A DNA stretch of 64,000 bases, from assembly GCA_041396125.1 (NCBI GenBank), contig JAWKZG010000001.1, positions 1,050,353 through 1,114,352 of the forward strand, written 5' to 3'. The notes under the pieces are model-generated. The model saw only the letters and a program-made list of their open reading frames with translations, had not been told where the DNA came from and ran no database searches. The position numbers and the translations under genes are program-made. Below, one piece after another: positions 1 through 9,433 of this stretch (the stretch's first letter is position 1; each line of letters opens with the position of its first letter). This DNA is from JAWKZG01 sp041396125 (GTDB lineage: Bacteria; Pseudomonadota; Gammaproteobacteria; Competibacterales; Competibacteraceae).

Positions 1-150
1 GCCGAGACTGATTTACAAGTGCTGGTACTGGAATGGAAAGCGCTGGAGCGGCTGGGCAGTTTCCTGCCGATGATTTCGGCGCGGCTGTTTCTCAATATTG
101 CCAATATCATCGGCAATCGCCTGGCGGACGAACTCAGCCAGCAGCGTTAA
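1..150 (+). CDS. C-terminal fragment of an unidentified protein, possibly a cyclic-nucleotide-binding regulatory domain
   Basis: Reading frame 1 is open from the window edge to TAA at 148-150 and gives 49 residues. The fragment (VLVLEWKALERLG, then ISARLFLNIANIIGNRLADEL) resembles the last helices of cNMP-binding domains found at the C-termini of transporters and glutaminase-like proteins, where an FxNLxxxLAxRL pattern is common. This is a weak family guess from a short piece. The start and main domains lie outside the window. Confidence 0.45.
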   Translation, partial: AETDLQVLVLEWKALERLGSFLPMISARLFLNIANIIGNRLADELSQQR

Positions 151-309
151 CCGTCAATAAAAGTATCCGACCAGGATATTCCGGCCCGAGAATGGCGTTT
201 GGTGCGCGCCGTTTGTCATTATGGCCGGCCCGCCAGGGCATACGCTAGGCGAATATACCGAGGCATGTTATTTTTAGCCTGCACCCCAGAAGACGAGGAG
301 ATAATTATC

Positions 310-1143
310 ATGCAAAAAATCATCATCGGCCTGGCCGCCGCTGTCACCACTTTCGTCACTGCTACAGCCAGTGCTGAGCAATGCAGCAACGAGGTCTGGA
401 ACAAAGTCATGGAGCGCGGCACATTAGTGGTCGGCGTCAAGGCTGATTACAAACCGTGGGGCTTTCGCAACGAATCGGGCGAGCTTGTGGGCATGGAAGT
501 CGACATGGCCAAAGACGTTGCTGACACCATGGGAGTTGCGCTTGAACTGGTGCCGGTCCAGTCGTCGAACCGAATGCAGTTTCTTGAGCAGGGCAAGATT
601 GATCTGATGATTGCTACCATGTCGGATCGGGCGGATCGGCGCGAGATTGTCGGCATCGTCGGCCCCAATTACTACACCTCCGGCACCAATGTGATGGCCC
701 CCAAGGCGTTGGGCCTGAAAGACTGGGAAGAACTGCGCGGCAAGCCGGTCTGCGGCAAGCAGGGCGCATTTTATAATCAGATTATCGAAGAACGCTATGG
801 CGCCGAGATTATTGCGTTTACCGGCAACGCCGAAGCCAAACAGGCACTGCGCGACCGCAAATGCATCGCCTGGGTCTATGACGATTCCTCGATCATGTCC
901 GATATCGCCTCGGGCAATTATCCGGACTTTGAAATGCCACTCCCGTCCGAGGACGATAACCCCTGGGGTCTGGCGGTACCGAAAGCCGAGCAACACTGCA
1001 TCTTCGGTCGCTTCATGTCAGGCATGCAATATAACTGGCATCAGTCGGGCCGCCTGATTGATCTCGAGCAAAAATGGGGCATCCAGCCCACCGCTTATCT
1101 GCAAGCCCAGCATGAACACCTCAAGGACTGGCTGGCCGAGTGA
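310..1143 (+). CDS. Polar amino-acid ABC transporter, periplasmic substrate-binding protein
   Basis: A 277-residue SBP_bac_3-type protein (GltI/GlnH superfamily) that would bind a polar amino acid in the periplasm and pass it to the permeases encoded just downstream. The first 22 or so residues form a signal peptide (MQKIIIGLAAAVTTF... ending ASA). The mature part has the family pattern GTLVVGVKADYKPWGF, a GMEVDMAKDVA stretch and an SDRADRREIV segment. I chose ATG 310 over the longer in-frame upstream ORF because AGGAG lies about 9 bases upstream and a signal peptide follows directly. It is the first gene of a four-gene operon. The ligand cannot be read from sequence; glutamate, aspartate or a related acid is a reasonable guess. 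Confidence 0.9.
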   Translation: MQKIIIGLAAAVTTFVTATASAEQCSNEVWNKVMERGTLVVGVKADYKPWGFRNESGELVGMEVDMAKDVADTMGVALELVPVQSSNRMQFLEQGKIDLMIATMSDRADRREIVGIVGPNYYTSGTNVMAPKALGLKDWEELRGKPVCGKQGAFYNQIIEERYGAEIIAFTGNAEAKQALRDRKCIAWVYDDSSIMSDIASGNYPDFEMPLPSEDDNPWGLAVPKAEQHCIFGRFMSGMQYNWHQSGRLIDLEQKWGIQPTAYLQAQHEHLKDWLAE

Positions 1144-1152
1144 TACTGACTA

Positions 1153-1192
1153 AGCGCACCGCTACGGTTTTTATGACCACTGGCGGTGCGCT
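1153..1192 (+). promoter_or_regulatory. Intergenic stem-loop between the binding-protein and permease genes
   Basis: A perfect 10 bp inverted repeat (AGCGCACCGC at 1153-1162, GCGGTGCGCT at 1183-1192) with a 20-base loop lies in the 64 bp gap after the binding-protein stop. No T-run follows, so it is not an obvious terminator. In many binding-protein operons such a hairpin protects the upstream message from 3' decay and gives more binding protein than permease; that role is inferred. Confidence 0.6.
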
Positions 1193-1207
1193 AATCGAGG
1201 CATCATT

Positions 1208-1960
1208 ATGAGCGGTTTCGAGGAATTTTTCCGCCAGCTTGCAGAAGAATATCCGCGCTGGAATTTCATCTGGCTGTACGAGGCACGCCAGACCGAAAAA
1301 ATTCTCAGCGGCATCTGGATGACCATCCAACTGTCAGTAGCCTGTGTGATCCTGTCGGTCATTATTGGCGTAATCGGTGCCGCCCTGCAGGGCGCACGCT
1401 CGGCCCTGGTCCGGGCACTGGTGCAGGGGTATATCCAGTTCTTTCGCAACACCCCGCCGCTGGTGCAGTTGCTGTTTTTCTATTTTGCGCTGGGCCAGTT
1501 CACACCGACCTACTCGCCCGACGGCTGGCTGCAAGTGCCGATTATTTCCAATGTGGGCTGGGCGATTATCTCGCTCTCTTTCTTCGCCGGCGCGTTCAAT
1601 ATCGAGATTTTTCGGGCTGGCATCGAGACGGTCCCCGAATCCACCCGCGAAGCGAGTGAAAGCCTCGGTTTTACGCGCTTGCAGACGTACCGTTATATTG
1701 TCTTGCCGCTGGCTTTCCGGATCAGCCTGCCGGCCCTCAACAATAATCTTGTCAATTTAGTCAAGACCACCACCCAGGCCTTCGCCATTGCGGTGCCGGA
1801 ACTGTTGTATCAGTCGGTTACGATCTGGAATGATTTTCCGAGCGCCCAGAATCCGACCATGCTGCTGCTGTTCGTGGTCTATATCGTGCTCGTTGCCATT
1901 CTGGTATTTGGCATGCACCGTTGGGAACGCGCGATGAGGATACCCGGTTATGGCCAATAA
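1208..1960 (+). CDS. Amino-acid ABC transporter permease (HisM/GltJ type)
   Basis: A 250-residue inner-membrane permease of the polar amino-acid family. It has a hydrophobic segment at about residues 35-60, the conserved FRNTPPLVQLLFFYF stretch, and the cytoplasmic EAA loop (ESTREASESLGFTRLQTYRYIVLP) that docks on the ATPase. It begins 64 bp after the binding protein and overlaps the next permease by 11 bp (ATG 1950, TAA 1958-1960), so the pair is translationally coupled and likely forms a heterodimeric channel. Confidence 0.92.
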   Translation: MSGFEEFFRQLAEEYPRWNFIWLYEARQTEKILSGIWMTIQLSVACVILSVIIGVIGAALQGARSALVRALVQGYIQFFRNTPPLVQLLFFYFALGQFTPTYSPDGWLQVPIISNVGWAIISLSFFAGAFNIEIFRAGIETVPESTREASESLGFTRLQTYRYIVLPLAFRISLPALNNNLVNLVKTTTQAFAIAVPELLYQSVTIWNDFPSAQNPTMLLLFVVYIVLVAILVFGMHRWERAMRIPGYGQ

Positions 1961-2840
1961 AATCCCCGGTGTCAGCGCGCCGGCGCATACCCGTCTGGCA
2001 GTACTCAAACCCTTTCGCCCGACTGTCACCGGGCCGGACCCGATGCTGTTTACCCGCTGGCTGGCCGGACTGCCGGTCTGGACACCGCTGGTAATTTTGC
2101 TGCTCTGCTTCGGCTGGGCCGCTGTCGCGCATGCCCAATCGCGCTTTGGCTATGCCGAGGCCAGCGCGGCATTATGGCGCTGGATGCCGTTTCTGATCTG
2201 GTCCGGGTTTTTCTTCAATGTGCTGATTTCGGTACTCGCCATGGCCATCGGCACTGTTGTCGGCGCTGTGCTGGGACTGGCGCAGATATCACTCAATCCG
2301 ATTGTGCGCCGGCTGGCCTGGTTCATCACCCAACTGTTTCGCAACTCGCCCTGGCTGGTGATTCTGTTTATCGTGCTGCTGGCTTTTCCGTTCGAGATCA
2401 GGATTGGTGATCTGATCATTCCCGTGCCGGACTGGATCAAGGCAGTGATTGGCCTGAGCCTGCCGGTGATGGCGAATATTTCCGAAATCGTGCGCGGCGC
2501 GGTCAATTCGGTGCCCACCGCCCAATGGGAGGCTTCCGAAAGCCTGGCTTTCAGTCGCCGCCAGACGCTCTGGCAAATCATTCTGCCGCAGTGCTATAAG
2601 CGGATGATCCCGCCGTGGATGAACTGGTACGCGATCCTCACCATGGCAACGCCCTTGTGCTCGCTGCTGGGGGTCGAGGAACTCATTACATTAATTCGAC
2701 AGGCGATGGAAAGCGAAAACAATCACCCGGAGCTGCTGTTACCTTTTTTTGGTTTCGCGCTGGTGATGTTTTTCGCCTACTGCTATCCCATCGCACGTTT
2801 GACCATTGCGCTGGAACGCCGCTATGCCATCAAGTTTTAA
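1950..2840 (+). CDS. Amino-acid ABC transporter permease (HisQ/GltK type)
   Basis: A 296-residue second permease subunit. The first 60 or so residues form a longer cytoplasmic N-terminus than usual, followed by about five membrane spans. The core has FRNSPWLVILFIVLLAFPFE and an EAA loop (QWEASESLAFSRRQTLWQIILPQ). It overlaps the preceding permease gene and ends 9 bp before the ATPase gene, so all three are one transcript. It should pair with the 1208-1960 product in the membrane. Confidence 0.92.
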   Translation: MANKIPGVSAPAHTRLAVLKPFRPTVTGPDPMLFTRWLAGLPVWTPLVILLLCFGWAAVAHAQSRFGYAEASAALWRWMPFLIWSGFFFNVLISVLAMAIGTVVGAVLGLAQISLNPIVRRLAWFITQLFRNSPWLVILFIVLLAFPFEIRIGDLIIPVPDWIKAVIGLSLPVMANISEIVRGAVNSVPTAQWEASESLAFSRRQTLWQIILPQCYKRMIPPWMNWYAILTMATPLCSLLGVEELITLIRQAMESENNHPELLLPFFGFALVMFFAYCYPIARLTIALERRYAIKF

Positions 2841-2849
2841 GGTAACGCC

Positions 2850-3608
2850 ATGACTGCACAATCCGCGTGGACACCTGATCAACCCATTATTGCCATCAAC
2901 GATGTGCATAAATCGTTCGGCGAGCTGGAAGTCCTTAAAGGCATTTCGTTTAATGTCATGAAGGGTGAAGTCGTCTGTATCATCGGGCCTTCGGGCTCCG
3001 GCAAATCAACCCTGATCCGCTGCATCAATGCGCTGACAACGATTCAGGCAGGCTCGATCAAGGTCGAGGGGCAGGAGGTACACGACCCGGAGCTGGACAA
3101 ACTGGCACTGCGCCGGAAAGTCGGCATGGTGTTCCAGCAGTACAATCTGTTTCCACACAAAACCGCCTTGCAGAATCTGATGATGGCACCGCTGCTGGTG
3201 CTGAAACAGCCCAAGGACGAGGTCGAACAACGGGCCCGCGCCTTACTGCAAAAAGTTCGTCTGGACGGCAAGGAAAACAGCTATCCCGGTGAACTTTCCG
3301 GTGGCCAGCAACAGCGTGTGGCTATCGCCCGTTCGCTGGCGATGAACCCGGATGTCATGCTGTTTGACGAGGTCACCGCGGCGTTGGACCCGGAAACCGT
3401 CAAGGAAGTGCTGATCACGATTAAAGAACTGGCGGCTGAAGGCATGACCTGTATTCTGGTGACCCATGAAATGGGCTTCGCCCGCGAAGTGGCCGATCAC
3501 ATCTATTTCACTGACCGTGGCGTTATCGTCGAGCACGGCCCGCCAGAGACGTTTTTCAGCGAGGCCAGAGATCCACGCACGCGGGAGTTTCTCAGCCAGA
3601 TTCTGTAA
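2850..3608 (+). CDS. Amino-acid ABC transporter ATP-binding protein (GlnQ/GltL type)
   Basis: A 252-residue cytoplasmic ATPase that powers the amino-acid importer. Walker A is GPSGSGKST (about residues 49-57), the Q-loop is VFQQYNLFPH, the signature is LSGGQQQRVAIARSLA, Walker B is VMLFDEVTAALDPE and the switch histidine is in LVTHEMGFA. The usual DEPTSALD reads DEVTAALD, a variant known in this subfamily. It is the last gene of the operon and is followed within 30 bp by the convergent pobA. It might also serve the permease at 29084-29860, which has no ATPase gene beside it; that is inference. Confidence 0.95.
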   Translation: MTAQSAWTPDQPIIAINDVHKSFGELEVLKGISFNVMKGEVVCIIGPSGSGKSTLIRCINALTTIQAGSIKVEGQEVHDPELDKLALRRKVGMVFQQYNLFPHKTALQNLMMAPLLVLKQPKDEVEQRARALLQKVRLDGKENSYPGELSGGQQQRVAIARSLAMNPDVMLFDEVTAALDPETVKEVLITIKELAAEGMTCILVTHEMGFAREVADHIYFTDRGVIVEHGPPETFFSEARDPRTREFLSQIL

Positions 3609-3635
3609 TGCCGGCGGGCACCCGTCAGCAACACA

Positions 3636-4808
3636 TTATTCGAACGGCAGACCGGCGTATTGCTCACACATCGAGTGCTGAGCAGATTCGGAGGCAGCGA
3701 TATAGTCAAGCTCGATCTCCTGGACGCGCTGGTCAAAGGCAGTCTGATCGGGAAACCGGTGCAGCAGCTTCGTCAACCACCAGGAAAAGCGGGCTGCTCC
3801 CCAGACGCGCCGCAACGCCATATCCGAGTAGCTGTCCAGATACCGCGTTGAGCGCTGGCAGTAAAATTCGATGAATGCGCGGGATAAATAATAAACATCC
3901 GAGATGGCCAGATTCAGGCCTTTGGCACCGGTTGGCGGTACGATATGCGCTGCATCGCCGGCCAGGAATAAATGCCCGTAACGCATCGGTTCGGCAACAA
4001 AACTGCGCAGTGGTGCGATGGATTTTTCGAGCGCCGGCCCGGTCACAATCTGCTTGGCGATCTCGGCCGGGAATCGTGCTTTAAGCTCGTCCCAGAAGCG
4101 CTCATCGGGCCAGTCCTCAAGCCTGGTATCCAGCTCGCACTGAATATAGTAGCGACTCAGCATGGGACTGCGTTGCGAAGCCAGTGCAAAACCACGCTCA
4201 TGGCTGGCATAAATGATATCTTTCAACGGCGGCGTTTCTGACAGAATGCCCAGCCAGCCAAACGGGTAAATTTTTTCAAACGTCCGCAGTACGGAAGCCG
4301 GAATCGCCTGCCGGCTGACACCATGAAAACCATCACAACCGGCAATAAAATCGCAATCGATACGGTGCCTCTGGCCGTCTTTCTGATAGCTGAGATAAGG
4401 CTTGTCGCTGCTGATTTCATGCGGGGTCACCGCCTCGGCCTCATCAATAATGCGAGCGTCTATCGCATCCAGCGCAGCGTAGAGATCCTCGGTGATTTGC
4501 GTCTGGCCGTATGCCATCATCTGCTTGCCGGCATATTTCCGGGTGTCGATGAAAAAAAGGCTTTTGCCGGCCCAAGCAATACAGGTGCCGTCATGGGCGT
4601 GGCCTTCGCGTTCCATACGCTCGCCTACCCCGGCCTGCCGCAGCACTTCGACCGACCCCCACTCCAGTACCCCAGCCCGAATACGGGCCAGCACATACGC
4701 ACGGCTGCGCTGCTCCAGCACAATATTGTCGACACCGTTGTTGTGCAACATCAGTGACAGCAGCAAGCCGGCTGGCCCGCCGCCGATAATGCCAACTTGA
4801 GTATGCAT
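3636..4808 (-). CDS. pobA: 4-hydroxybenzoate 3-monooxygenase
   Basis: A 390-residue flavoprotein of the PHBH family, close to the usual 390-394 residues. It would convert 4-hydroxybenzoate, NADPH and O2 to protocatechuate in the cytoplasm. It has the FAD dinucleotide motif GIIGGGPAGLL (residues 7-17), RIRAGVLEWG near residue 43, the DG motif in DFIAGCDGFHGVSR, and the second FAD motif GDAAHIVPPTGAKGLN near residue 286. It starts with ATG at 4808 with GGAGG just upstream. No PobR regulator or protocatechuate-ring-cleavage genes are nearby, so the gene stands alone, convergent with the amino-acid transporter operon. Confidence 0.93.
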   Translation of the reverse strand: MHTQVGIIGGGPAGLLLSLMLHNNGVDNIVLEQRSRAYVLARIRAGVLEWGSVEVLRQAGVGERMEREGHAHDGTCIAWAGKSLFFIDTRKYAGKQMMAYGQTQITEDLYAALDAIDARIIDEAEAVTPHEISSDKPYLSYQKDGQRHRIDCDFIAGCDGFHGVSRQAIPASVLRTFEKIYPFGWLGILSETPPLKDIIYASHERGFALASQRSPMLSRYYIQCELDTRLEDWPDERFWDELKARFPAEIAKQIVTGPALEKSIAPLRSFVAEPMRYGHLFLAGDAAHIVPPTGAKGLNLAISDVYYLSRAFIEFYCQRSTRYLDSYSDMALRRVWGAARFSWWLTKLLHRFPDQTAFDQRVQEIELDYIAASESAQHSMCEQYAGLPFE

Positions 4809-4961
4809 CCGGCTTCCTCCAAAGGTTTTATCTCAGGAAAAGCATTTTATTTTTCTATTGATCAACGTCTTAAAAATATTGATGAACGTTTAGTACATTA
4901 TTGTGTTGAAGCAGGTGTTGAAACCGGAGCTGTTTTTGCAGCCGCTCCGACAGAACCGGGT

Positions 4962-5900
4962 CTAGCCGGTTTCCCGCAGACGCTCTGAGTCAGACCGACT
5001 GGCGCTTTGCGCAACCGATTCGGCACTGGTGACCATACGCCAGGCGCTGGTATCAGACAACATGGCCCGCAACAGCGCAGCATTCATGCCGTGGCCAGGT
5101 TTATAGGCGCGATAATGACCGAGAATCGGCGCCCCTGCCAGATACAGATCACCGATGCTGTCGAGCAGCTTATGGCGCACGAATTCGTCCGGATAACGCA
5201 AACCTTGCGGATTCATGATGCGATCGCCATCGATCAGAATGGCATTGTCCAGCGATCCGCCCAGCGTCAGGCCCCGTTCCCGCAGTGCGTCGATCTGTTC
5301 GCGAAAACCAAAGGTACGGGCGCTGGCAATCTCTCGCGAAAAGGCATCGCCCTGCAAAACCATCGAGTAATGTTGCTGACCGATCACCCGGCTGGCAAAG
5401 TCAATACCGACACTGAATCGTCTGAGCTGATCGGGCGCATAGCTGGCCCATTTATCACCATCCTGCACCTCGATCGTTTTCAGCACCTGGATATAGCGAC
5501 GATGCCGGCAGACTGGTAATGCCAGCCTGCTGTATCAAAGCCACCAGCGGTGCAGAGCTGCCATCCAGTATCGGCACTTCCGGCCCGTCCAGTTCAATAC
5601 GCACGTTATCCACGCCACAGCCGCTTAGTGCAGCCAGCAGGTGTTCTACTGTGGTCACGCTCAAACCGTAGCTGTTACCAATAACGGTGGCCAGCGGGGT
5701 GGCGTTAATCTGGCGCCAGTTTGCCCGGATCAGACCCGTGGCATTAGGCACCGGCACATCGGTGCGCAAAAGGTAATGCCGGTGTTAGCCGGGGCGGGCC
5801 GCAAGCGCAGCGCAACGCGTTGCCCGGTATGCAGCCCTACCCCCGCGCACTGTACGGTATGCCGCAAGGTCTGCTGCTTATCTTCGATAATAGCGCTCAT
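4962..5900 (-). pseudogene. lpxC: UDP-3-O-acyl-N-acetylglucosamine deacetylase LpxC, interrupted by two frameshifts
   Basis: Three frames together give a near-complete LpxC of about 310 residues, the zinc deacetylase of the committed step of lipid A synthesis. The first part (ATG 5900, QTLRHTVQCAGVGLHTG) runs to about 5770. The second (LRTDVPVPNATG, zinc-site VEHLLAAL) ends near 5490. The third (YIQVLKTIEVQDGDKWASY, zinc-site FVRHKLLDSIGDL, catalytic GHG near the end) stops at 4962. The first break is one base short in a T-run at about 5771-5774. The second, near 5498-5508, needs one base removed or two added. Catalytic residues are all present. LpxC usually sits beside ftsZ in the dcw cluster and is essential, so this may be an extra decaying copy or a sequencing artefact. 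Confidence 0.85.
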
Positions 5901-6461
5901 AGCAGTGTTGGATGCCTCGTTTAAGAATAAAAGTTAATAACTGTGATATTTTAACGCCATGACGGTCATAAATGCTTGTCTGGTGATGAAAATGCCAACA
6001 GTTTCCACAAACTGTATCGTCAACTTAAAAGCTGCCGGAATCACCCGGTCATTAGCTCCGATTTAAACATGGCTATAACCAATATCCCCGTCAAACTCAC
6101 TGGCCTCTGGCGCGATACACGCACCGGCACAGCAGACCCCGCACGAGCGGACTGTCCGGCCAACGCGCCGCACAACAAAGGTTTGACGCCCTGTTGTTAG
6201 CGTAGACAAAATGAAAAAACGGGTTGAAAAGGCAGGCATTTAAGCAAATTGCTGCACCGCAGCATTTGCCTAGATTAACAATTCACTAACGGCTATGCAA
6301 GCACTGATGACAGGCGTCACCCGTGTTGCCAATAAGATGAATAAAATGGAGTTTGCAGGCAGCGGCGATTTACGTGGTCTGGCAGGCTACTGCCCGCCGA
6401 TCCAGCGTTTTATTAATTCCTGCGCGAACGCCTGCAAACGACACAGTTATCAGAACAGCTT
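5901..6461. other. Gene-free interval between lpxC and cydX
   Basis: I see no supported gene in this stretch of about 560 bp. The part next to 5900 should hold the lpxC promoter and is AT-rich (5915-5960). Short open frames exist on the plus strand, but they lack ribosome sites and recognisable sequence. The one running from 6295 is antisense to cydX. An inverted repeat lies at 6244-6269. Confidence 0.5.
6244..6269. repeat. Inverted repeat downstream of the cyd operon
   Basis: GCAAATTGCTGC and GCAGCATTTGC flank a 3-base loop, forming a hairpin with one bulged base about 190 bp past the cydX stop. There is no T-run on either strand. It may end or stabilise the cyd transcript, but no role can be proved from sequence. 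Confidence 0.4.
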
Positions 6462-6599
6462 TTATTGCGGCGGCCTGTTATCGGGCCTGTTATCGGCCTC
6501 TTGTTCGTCTTCGAAACCCTGCAGTTCCAGCCACATCGCATTGATAATAGCGAACGAGCAGGCCAGCAATACCCCCAGAATCCAGCTGAAATACCACAT
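6462..6599 (-). CDS. cydX: Cytochrome bd oxidase small subunit CydX
   Basis: A 45-residue membrane peptide starting MWYFSWILGVLLACSFAIIN and continuing AMWLE, the hallmark CydX/YbgT pattern. It has one transmembrane helix (residues 4-22) and an acidic C-tail. CydX binds CydA and stabilises the haem sites of cytochrome bd. The gene begins 34 bp after cydB with a GGGGAG ribosome site upstream of ATG 6599, so it closes the cydABX operon. The C-terminal coding part holds a 12 bp tandem duplication giving DNRPDNRP. Confidence 0.9.
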   Translation of the reverse strand: MWYFSWILGVLLACSFAIINAMWLELQGFEDEQEADNRPDNRPPQ

Positions 6600-6633
6600 C
6601 AGAATGATCTCCCCTGTTTAATAAAAGCTCGCT

Positions 6634-7796
6634 TCAATACAGGCTATTCGTGCTTTGCTGCACGCCTTCCACGGTGACAGTGCCGCGCAGCTTGCTGAAC
6701 ACCCAGCTGGTATACAGCAGAATAATCGGCAGGAAAAACACCGTCACGGCAAACATCCACTGCAGGGTCAAATGACTGGACGTCGCATCCCACAGCAACA
6801 GACTGCTGTTCGGGTCCGAACTCGACGGCATCAGAAAAGGAAACATCGAAAACCCTGCGGTCAAAATCACTCCGGTCAGCGCCAGTGAGCTGCTGATAAA
6901 CCCCAGCCCCGGCCGCCCGAAACGCGCCAGCAGCACGGTCAGAATCGCCCCGGCAAAGCCCAGTCCCGGCGCGGCCAGCATCCAGGGATACTCGCTGTAA
7001 TTGTTTAACCAGGCCCCGCTGGCCTGCACGACCTCTTTATGCAGCGGATTGGACGGCCCGGCCGGATCGACCGTGCCGGCCACAACGCTGTAGCCGTCCA
7101 GTGCGAACGCGACCCAGCAGCCCGCCAGCGCAAAGGCGGCGATCAGCAACAGACCAAAGCGCTGTGCAGCCCGTGCCGCACGGGCCTGCAGTATGCCTTC
7201 GGTTTTCAGTTGCAGATAAATCGCCCCCTGCATGACCAGCATCGCCAGGCTCACGACTCCGGCCAGCAGACCGAACGGATTGAGCAGACCCCAGAAACTG
7301 CCGCTATAGGTCACACGCAGATCCGGGTCGAAGCTGAACGGTACGCCTTGCAGCAGATTGCCGAAAGCCACGCCGAACACGACCGCCGGTACTGCCGCAC
7401 CAATAAACAGGCCCCAGTCCCAGAAACCGCGCCAGCGCGGATGATCCACTTTACTGCGGTAATCAAAGCCCACCGGGCGCAGAATCAAGGCGAACAGGGT
7501 CAGGATCAGTGCGATAAAAAAACCGGAAAAAGCGGTTGCATAGACCATTGGATAGGCTGCAAACACGGCCCGCCGCCGAGAATAAACCAGACCTGATTGC
7601 CTTCCCAGGTAGGGCCGATCACATTGATCAGGACGCGCCGTTCCGGGTCGGTTTTGCCGAGAAAAGGCAATAGTATTCCGACCCCCAGATCGAAGCCGTC
7701 CATGATGGCAAAGCCGATCAGCAATACCCCGAGAAACAGCCACCAGATTAACCGCAGCGTATCGTAGGCAAGCAGAAATTCGAAAAACTCGGCCAT
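6634..7796 (-). pseudogene. cydB: Cytochrome bd ubiquinol oxidase subunit II CydB, one frameshift
   Basis: Two frames together give an about 387-residue CydB, the membrane subunit that partners CydA. The N-terminal frame starts MAEFFEFLLAYDTLRLIWW and has GFAIMDGFDLGVGILLPFLG and GPTWEGNQVWFILGGG. It shifts at about 7570-7575, where GGCGGCGGGCC needs one more G to read GGGAVFAAYPM. The second frame continues through the remaining helices to FSKLRGTVTVEGVQQ and stops at 6634. A one-base loss in a G-run is the simplest cause. The gene starts 3 bp after cydA. With intact cydA and cydX on either side, a sequencing indel is quite possible. Confidence 0.88.
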
Positions 7797-7799
7797 GAC

Positions 7800-9422
7800 T
7801 TATACCCCGCTGTCCATTTTCTGCTGCGGCTGGGCCGCTATCACACTGCCGTTGCCAAGGCCGGCACCGGCTGTCCCGCGCTCATGATGATAGCGCCCGG
7901 TGCCCAGACTGCTCGGCCCCAGACGTACATATTTGATCATCAGATACATCTCCACCACCAGTAATGCGCCATACAGCAGCGTGAATCCGATCAGGCTGAA
8001 CACCACCTCACCGACACTGATACTGGATACCGACAGATAGGTCGGCAACATGCCCGATACTGTCCAGGGCTGGCGGCCGAATTCAGCCACAAACCAGCCC
8101 AGTTCGGAAGACAGCCAGGGCAGCGGCAGACTGAACAATGCCAGCCACTGCAGCCAGCGTTTATGGTAAGCACTGCGGGTCGCGCTGAAGAAAAACGCTA
8201 AACCAAAAATCAGCAGCATCCAGAAACCAAACCCGACCATCAGGCGAAACGCCCAGAACAAAGGGGCGACCGCAGGAATCGTGTCACGCGCAGCCTGCGC
8301 AATCTGCGCGTCGCTGGCATCCGTCACCTGCTCGGTATAGCGCTTCAGCAACAGGCCATAACCAAGATCATGCTGGTAGCGCTGAAACTGCTCCCGCAGG
8401 GCTGCGTTATCGGTGTCAGTGCGCAGCTGTTCCAGTGCCACATAGGCCAGCATTCCGTTGCGGATACGCTGGGCATTGGTAGCGATCAGTTCTTTGATGC
8501 CGGTAATTTCCTCATCCACGGAACGGGTGGCGATCAGCCCCATCAGCCAGGGAATATGCAATGCATTACGGGTGGTCATGCTGGCGTCATCGGGAAAACC
8601 GAACAGCGTAAACGGCGCCGGTGCCGGTTCGGTTTCCCACATGGCTTCAATAGCGGCAAGTTTGGTTTTTTGCACATCGCCCAGCTCATAACCGCTCTCG
8701 TCACCGAGCGTGATAACCGACAGCACCGCCGCAAATCCAAACGCGGAAGCGATAGCAAACGAGCGCCGGGCGAAAGGCAAATCCCGCCCTTTCAGTAAAT
8801 AGTACGAACTGATCGACAGCACGAACATCGCCCCGGTGACGTAACCGGCAGACACGGTATGGACAAATTTCACCTGAGCGACCGGATTGAAAAACACCTC
8901 TGCGAAGCTGGTCAGTTCCAGGCGCATGGTGTCGAGATTAAACGCCGCACCGACTGGATTCTGCATCCAGCCATTGGCGATCAGAATCCACAACGCTGAC
9001 AGATTCGAGCCAATAGCCACCAGCCAGGTGGTCAGCAGGTGCTGGACTTTGCTTAATCGATCCCAGCCAAAAAACATCAGGCCGACAAAAGTGGATTCCA
9101 GAAAAAACGCCATCAATCCTTCGATCGCCAGCGGTGTGCCAAAAATATCCCCGACATAATGCGAGTAATAGGCCCAGTTCATACCGAACTGGAACTCCAT
9201 GGTAATCCCGGTAGCGACGCCCAGCGCAAAGTTGATAGCAAACAACTTGCCCCAGAATTTAGTCATATCCTTATAAATCTGCTTGCCGGTCATCACATAG
9301 ACCGATTCCATAATGGCCAGGATGAACGACAAACCAAGTGTCAAAGGTACAAACAGAAAGTGATACATCGCGGTAGCGGCGAACTGCCAGCGCGACAATT
9401 CAACGAGCGTGTCGGAGATCAT
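7800..9422 (-). CDS. cydA: Cytochrome bd ubiquinol oxidase subunit I CydA
   Basis: A 540-residue integral membrane protein that oxidises quinol and reduces O2 to water without pumping protons. Visible marks are the N-terminal AMYHFLFVPLTLG with the b595 ligand histidine, EGLMAFFLESTFVGLMFFGW, the long quinol-binding Q-loop, and the diagnostic FGRQPWTVSGMLPT near residue 440. Its length equals the family norm for long-Q-loop CydA. It starts at ATG 9422 behind an AAGG ribosome site. The SulP gene ends about 150 bp upstream on the same strand, so it may share that transcript. Confidence 0.96.
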   Translation of the reverse strand: MISDTLVELSRWQFAATAMYHFLFVPLTLGLSFILAIMESVYVMTGKQIYKDMTKFWGKLFAINFALGVATGITMEFQFGMNWAYYSHYVGDIFGTPLAIEGLMAFFLESTFVGLMFFGWDRLSKVQHLLTTWLVAIGSNLSALWILIANGWMQNPVGAAFNLDTMRLELTSFAEVFFNPVAQVKFVHTVSAGYVTGAMFVLSISSYYLLKGRDLPFARRSFAIASAFGFAAVLSVITLGDESGYELGDVQKTKLAAIEAMWETEPAPAPFTLFGFPDDASMTTRNALHIPWLMGLIATRSVDEEITGIKELIATNAQRIRNGMLAYVALEQLRTDTDNAALREQFQRYQHDLGYGLLLKRYTEQVTDASDAQIAQAARDTIPAVAPLFWAFRLMVGFGFWMLLIFGLAFFFSATRSAYHKRWLQWLALFSLPLPWLSSELGWFVAEFGRQPWTVSGMLPTYLSVSSISVGEVVFSLIGFTLLYGALLVVEMYLMIKYVRLGPSSLGTGRYHHERGTAGAGLGNGSVIAAQPQQKMDSGV

Positions 9423-9433
9423 TGCGTGTTACC

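Noticed and set aside
4797..4988. 63-residue plus-strand ORF in the AT-rich gap between pobA and lpxC
   Set aside because: It overlaps both neighbours' ends, has no ribosome site and no recognisable sequence.
5490..5775. Programmed frameshifting in lpxC
   Set aside because: No slippery heptamer with a downstream structure is evident, two shifts would be needed, and lpxC is not known to use recoding.
6295..6621. 108-residue plus-strand ORF with cysteines
   Set aside because: It is antisense to the clear cydX gene and to the cydB-cydX gap, has no ribosome site, and its protein looks like reverse-strand translation.
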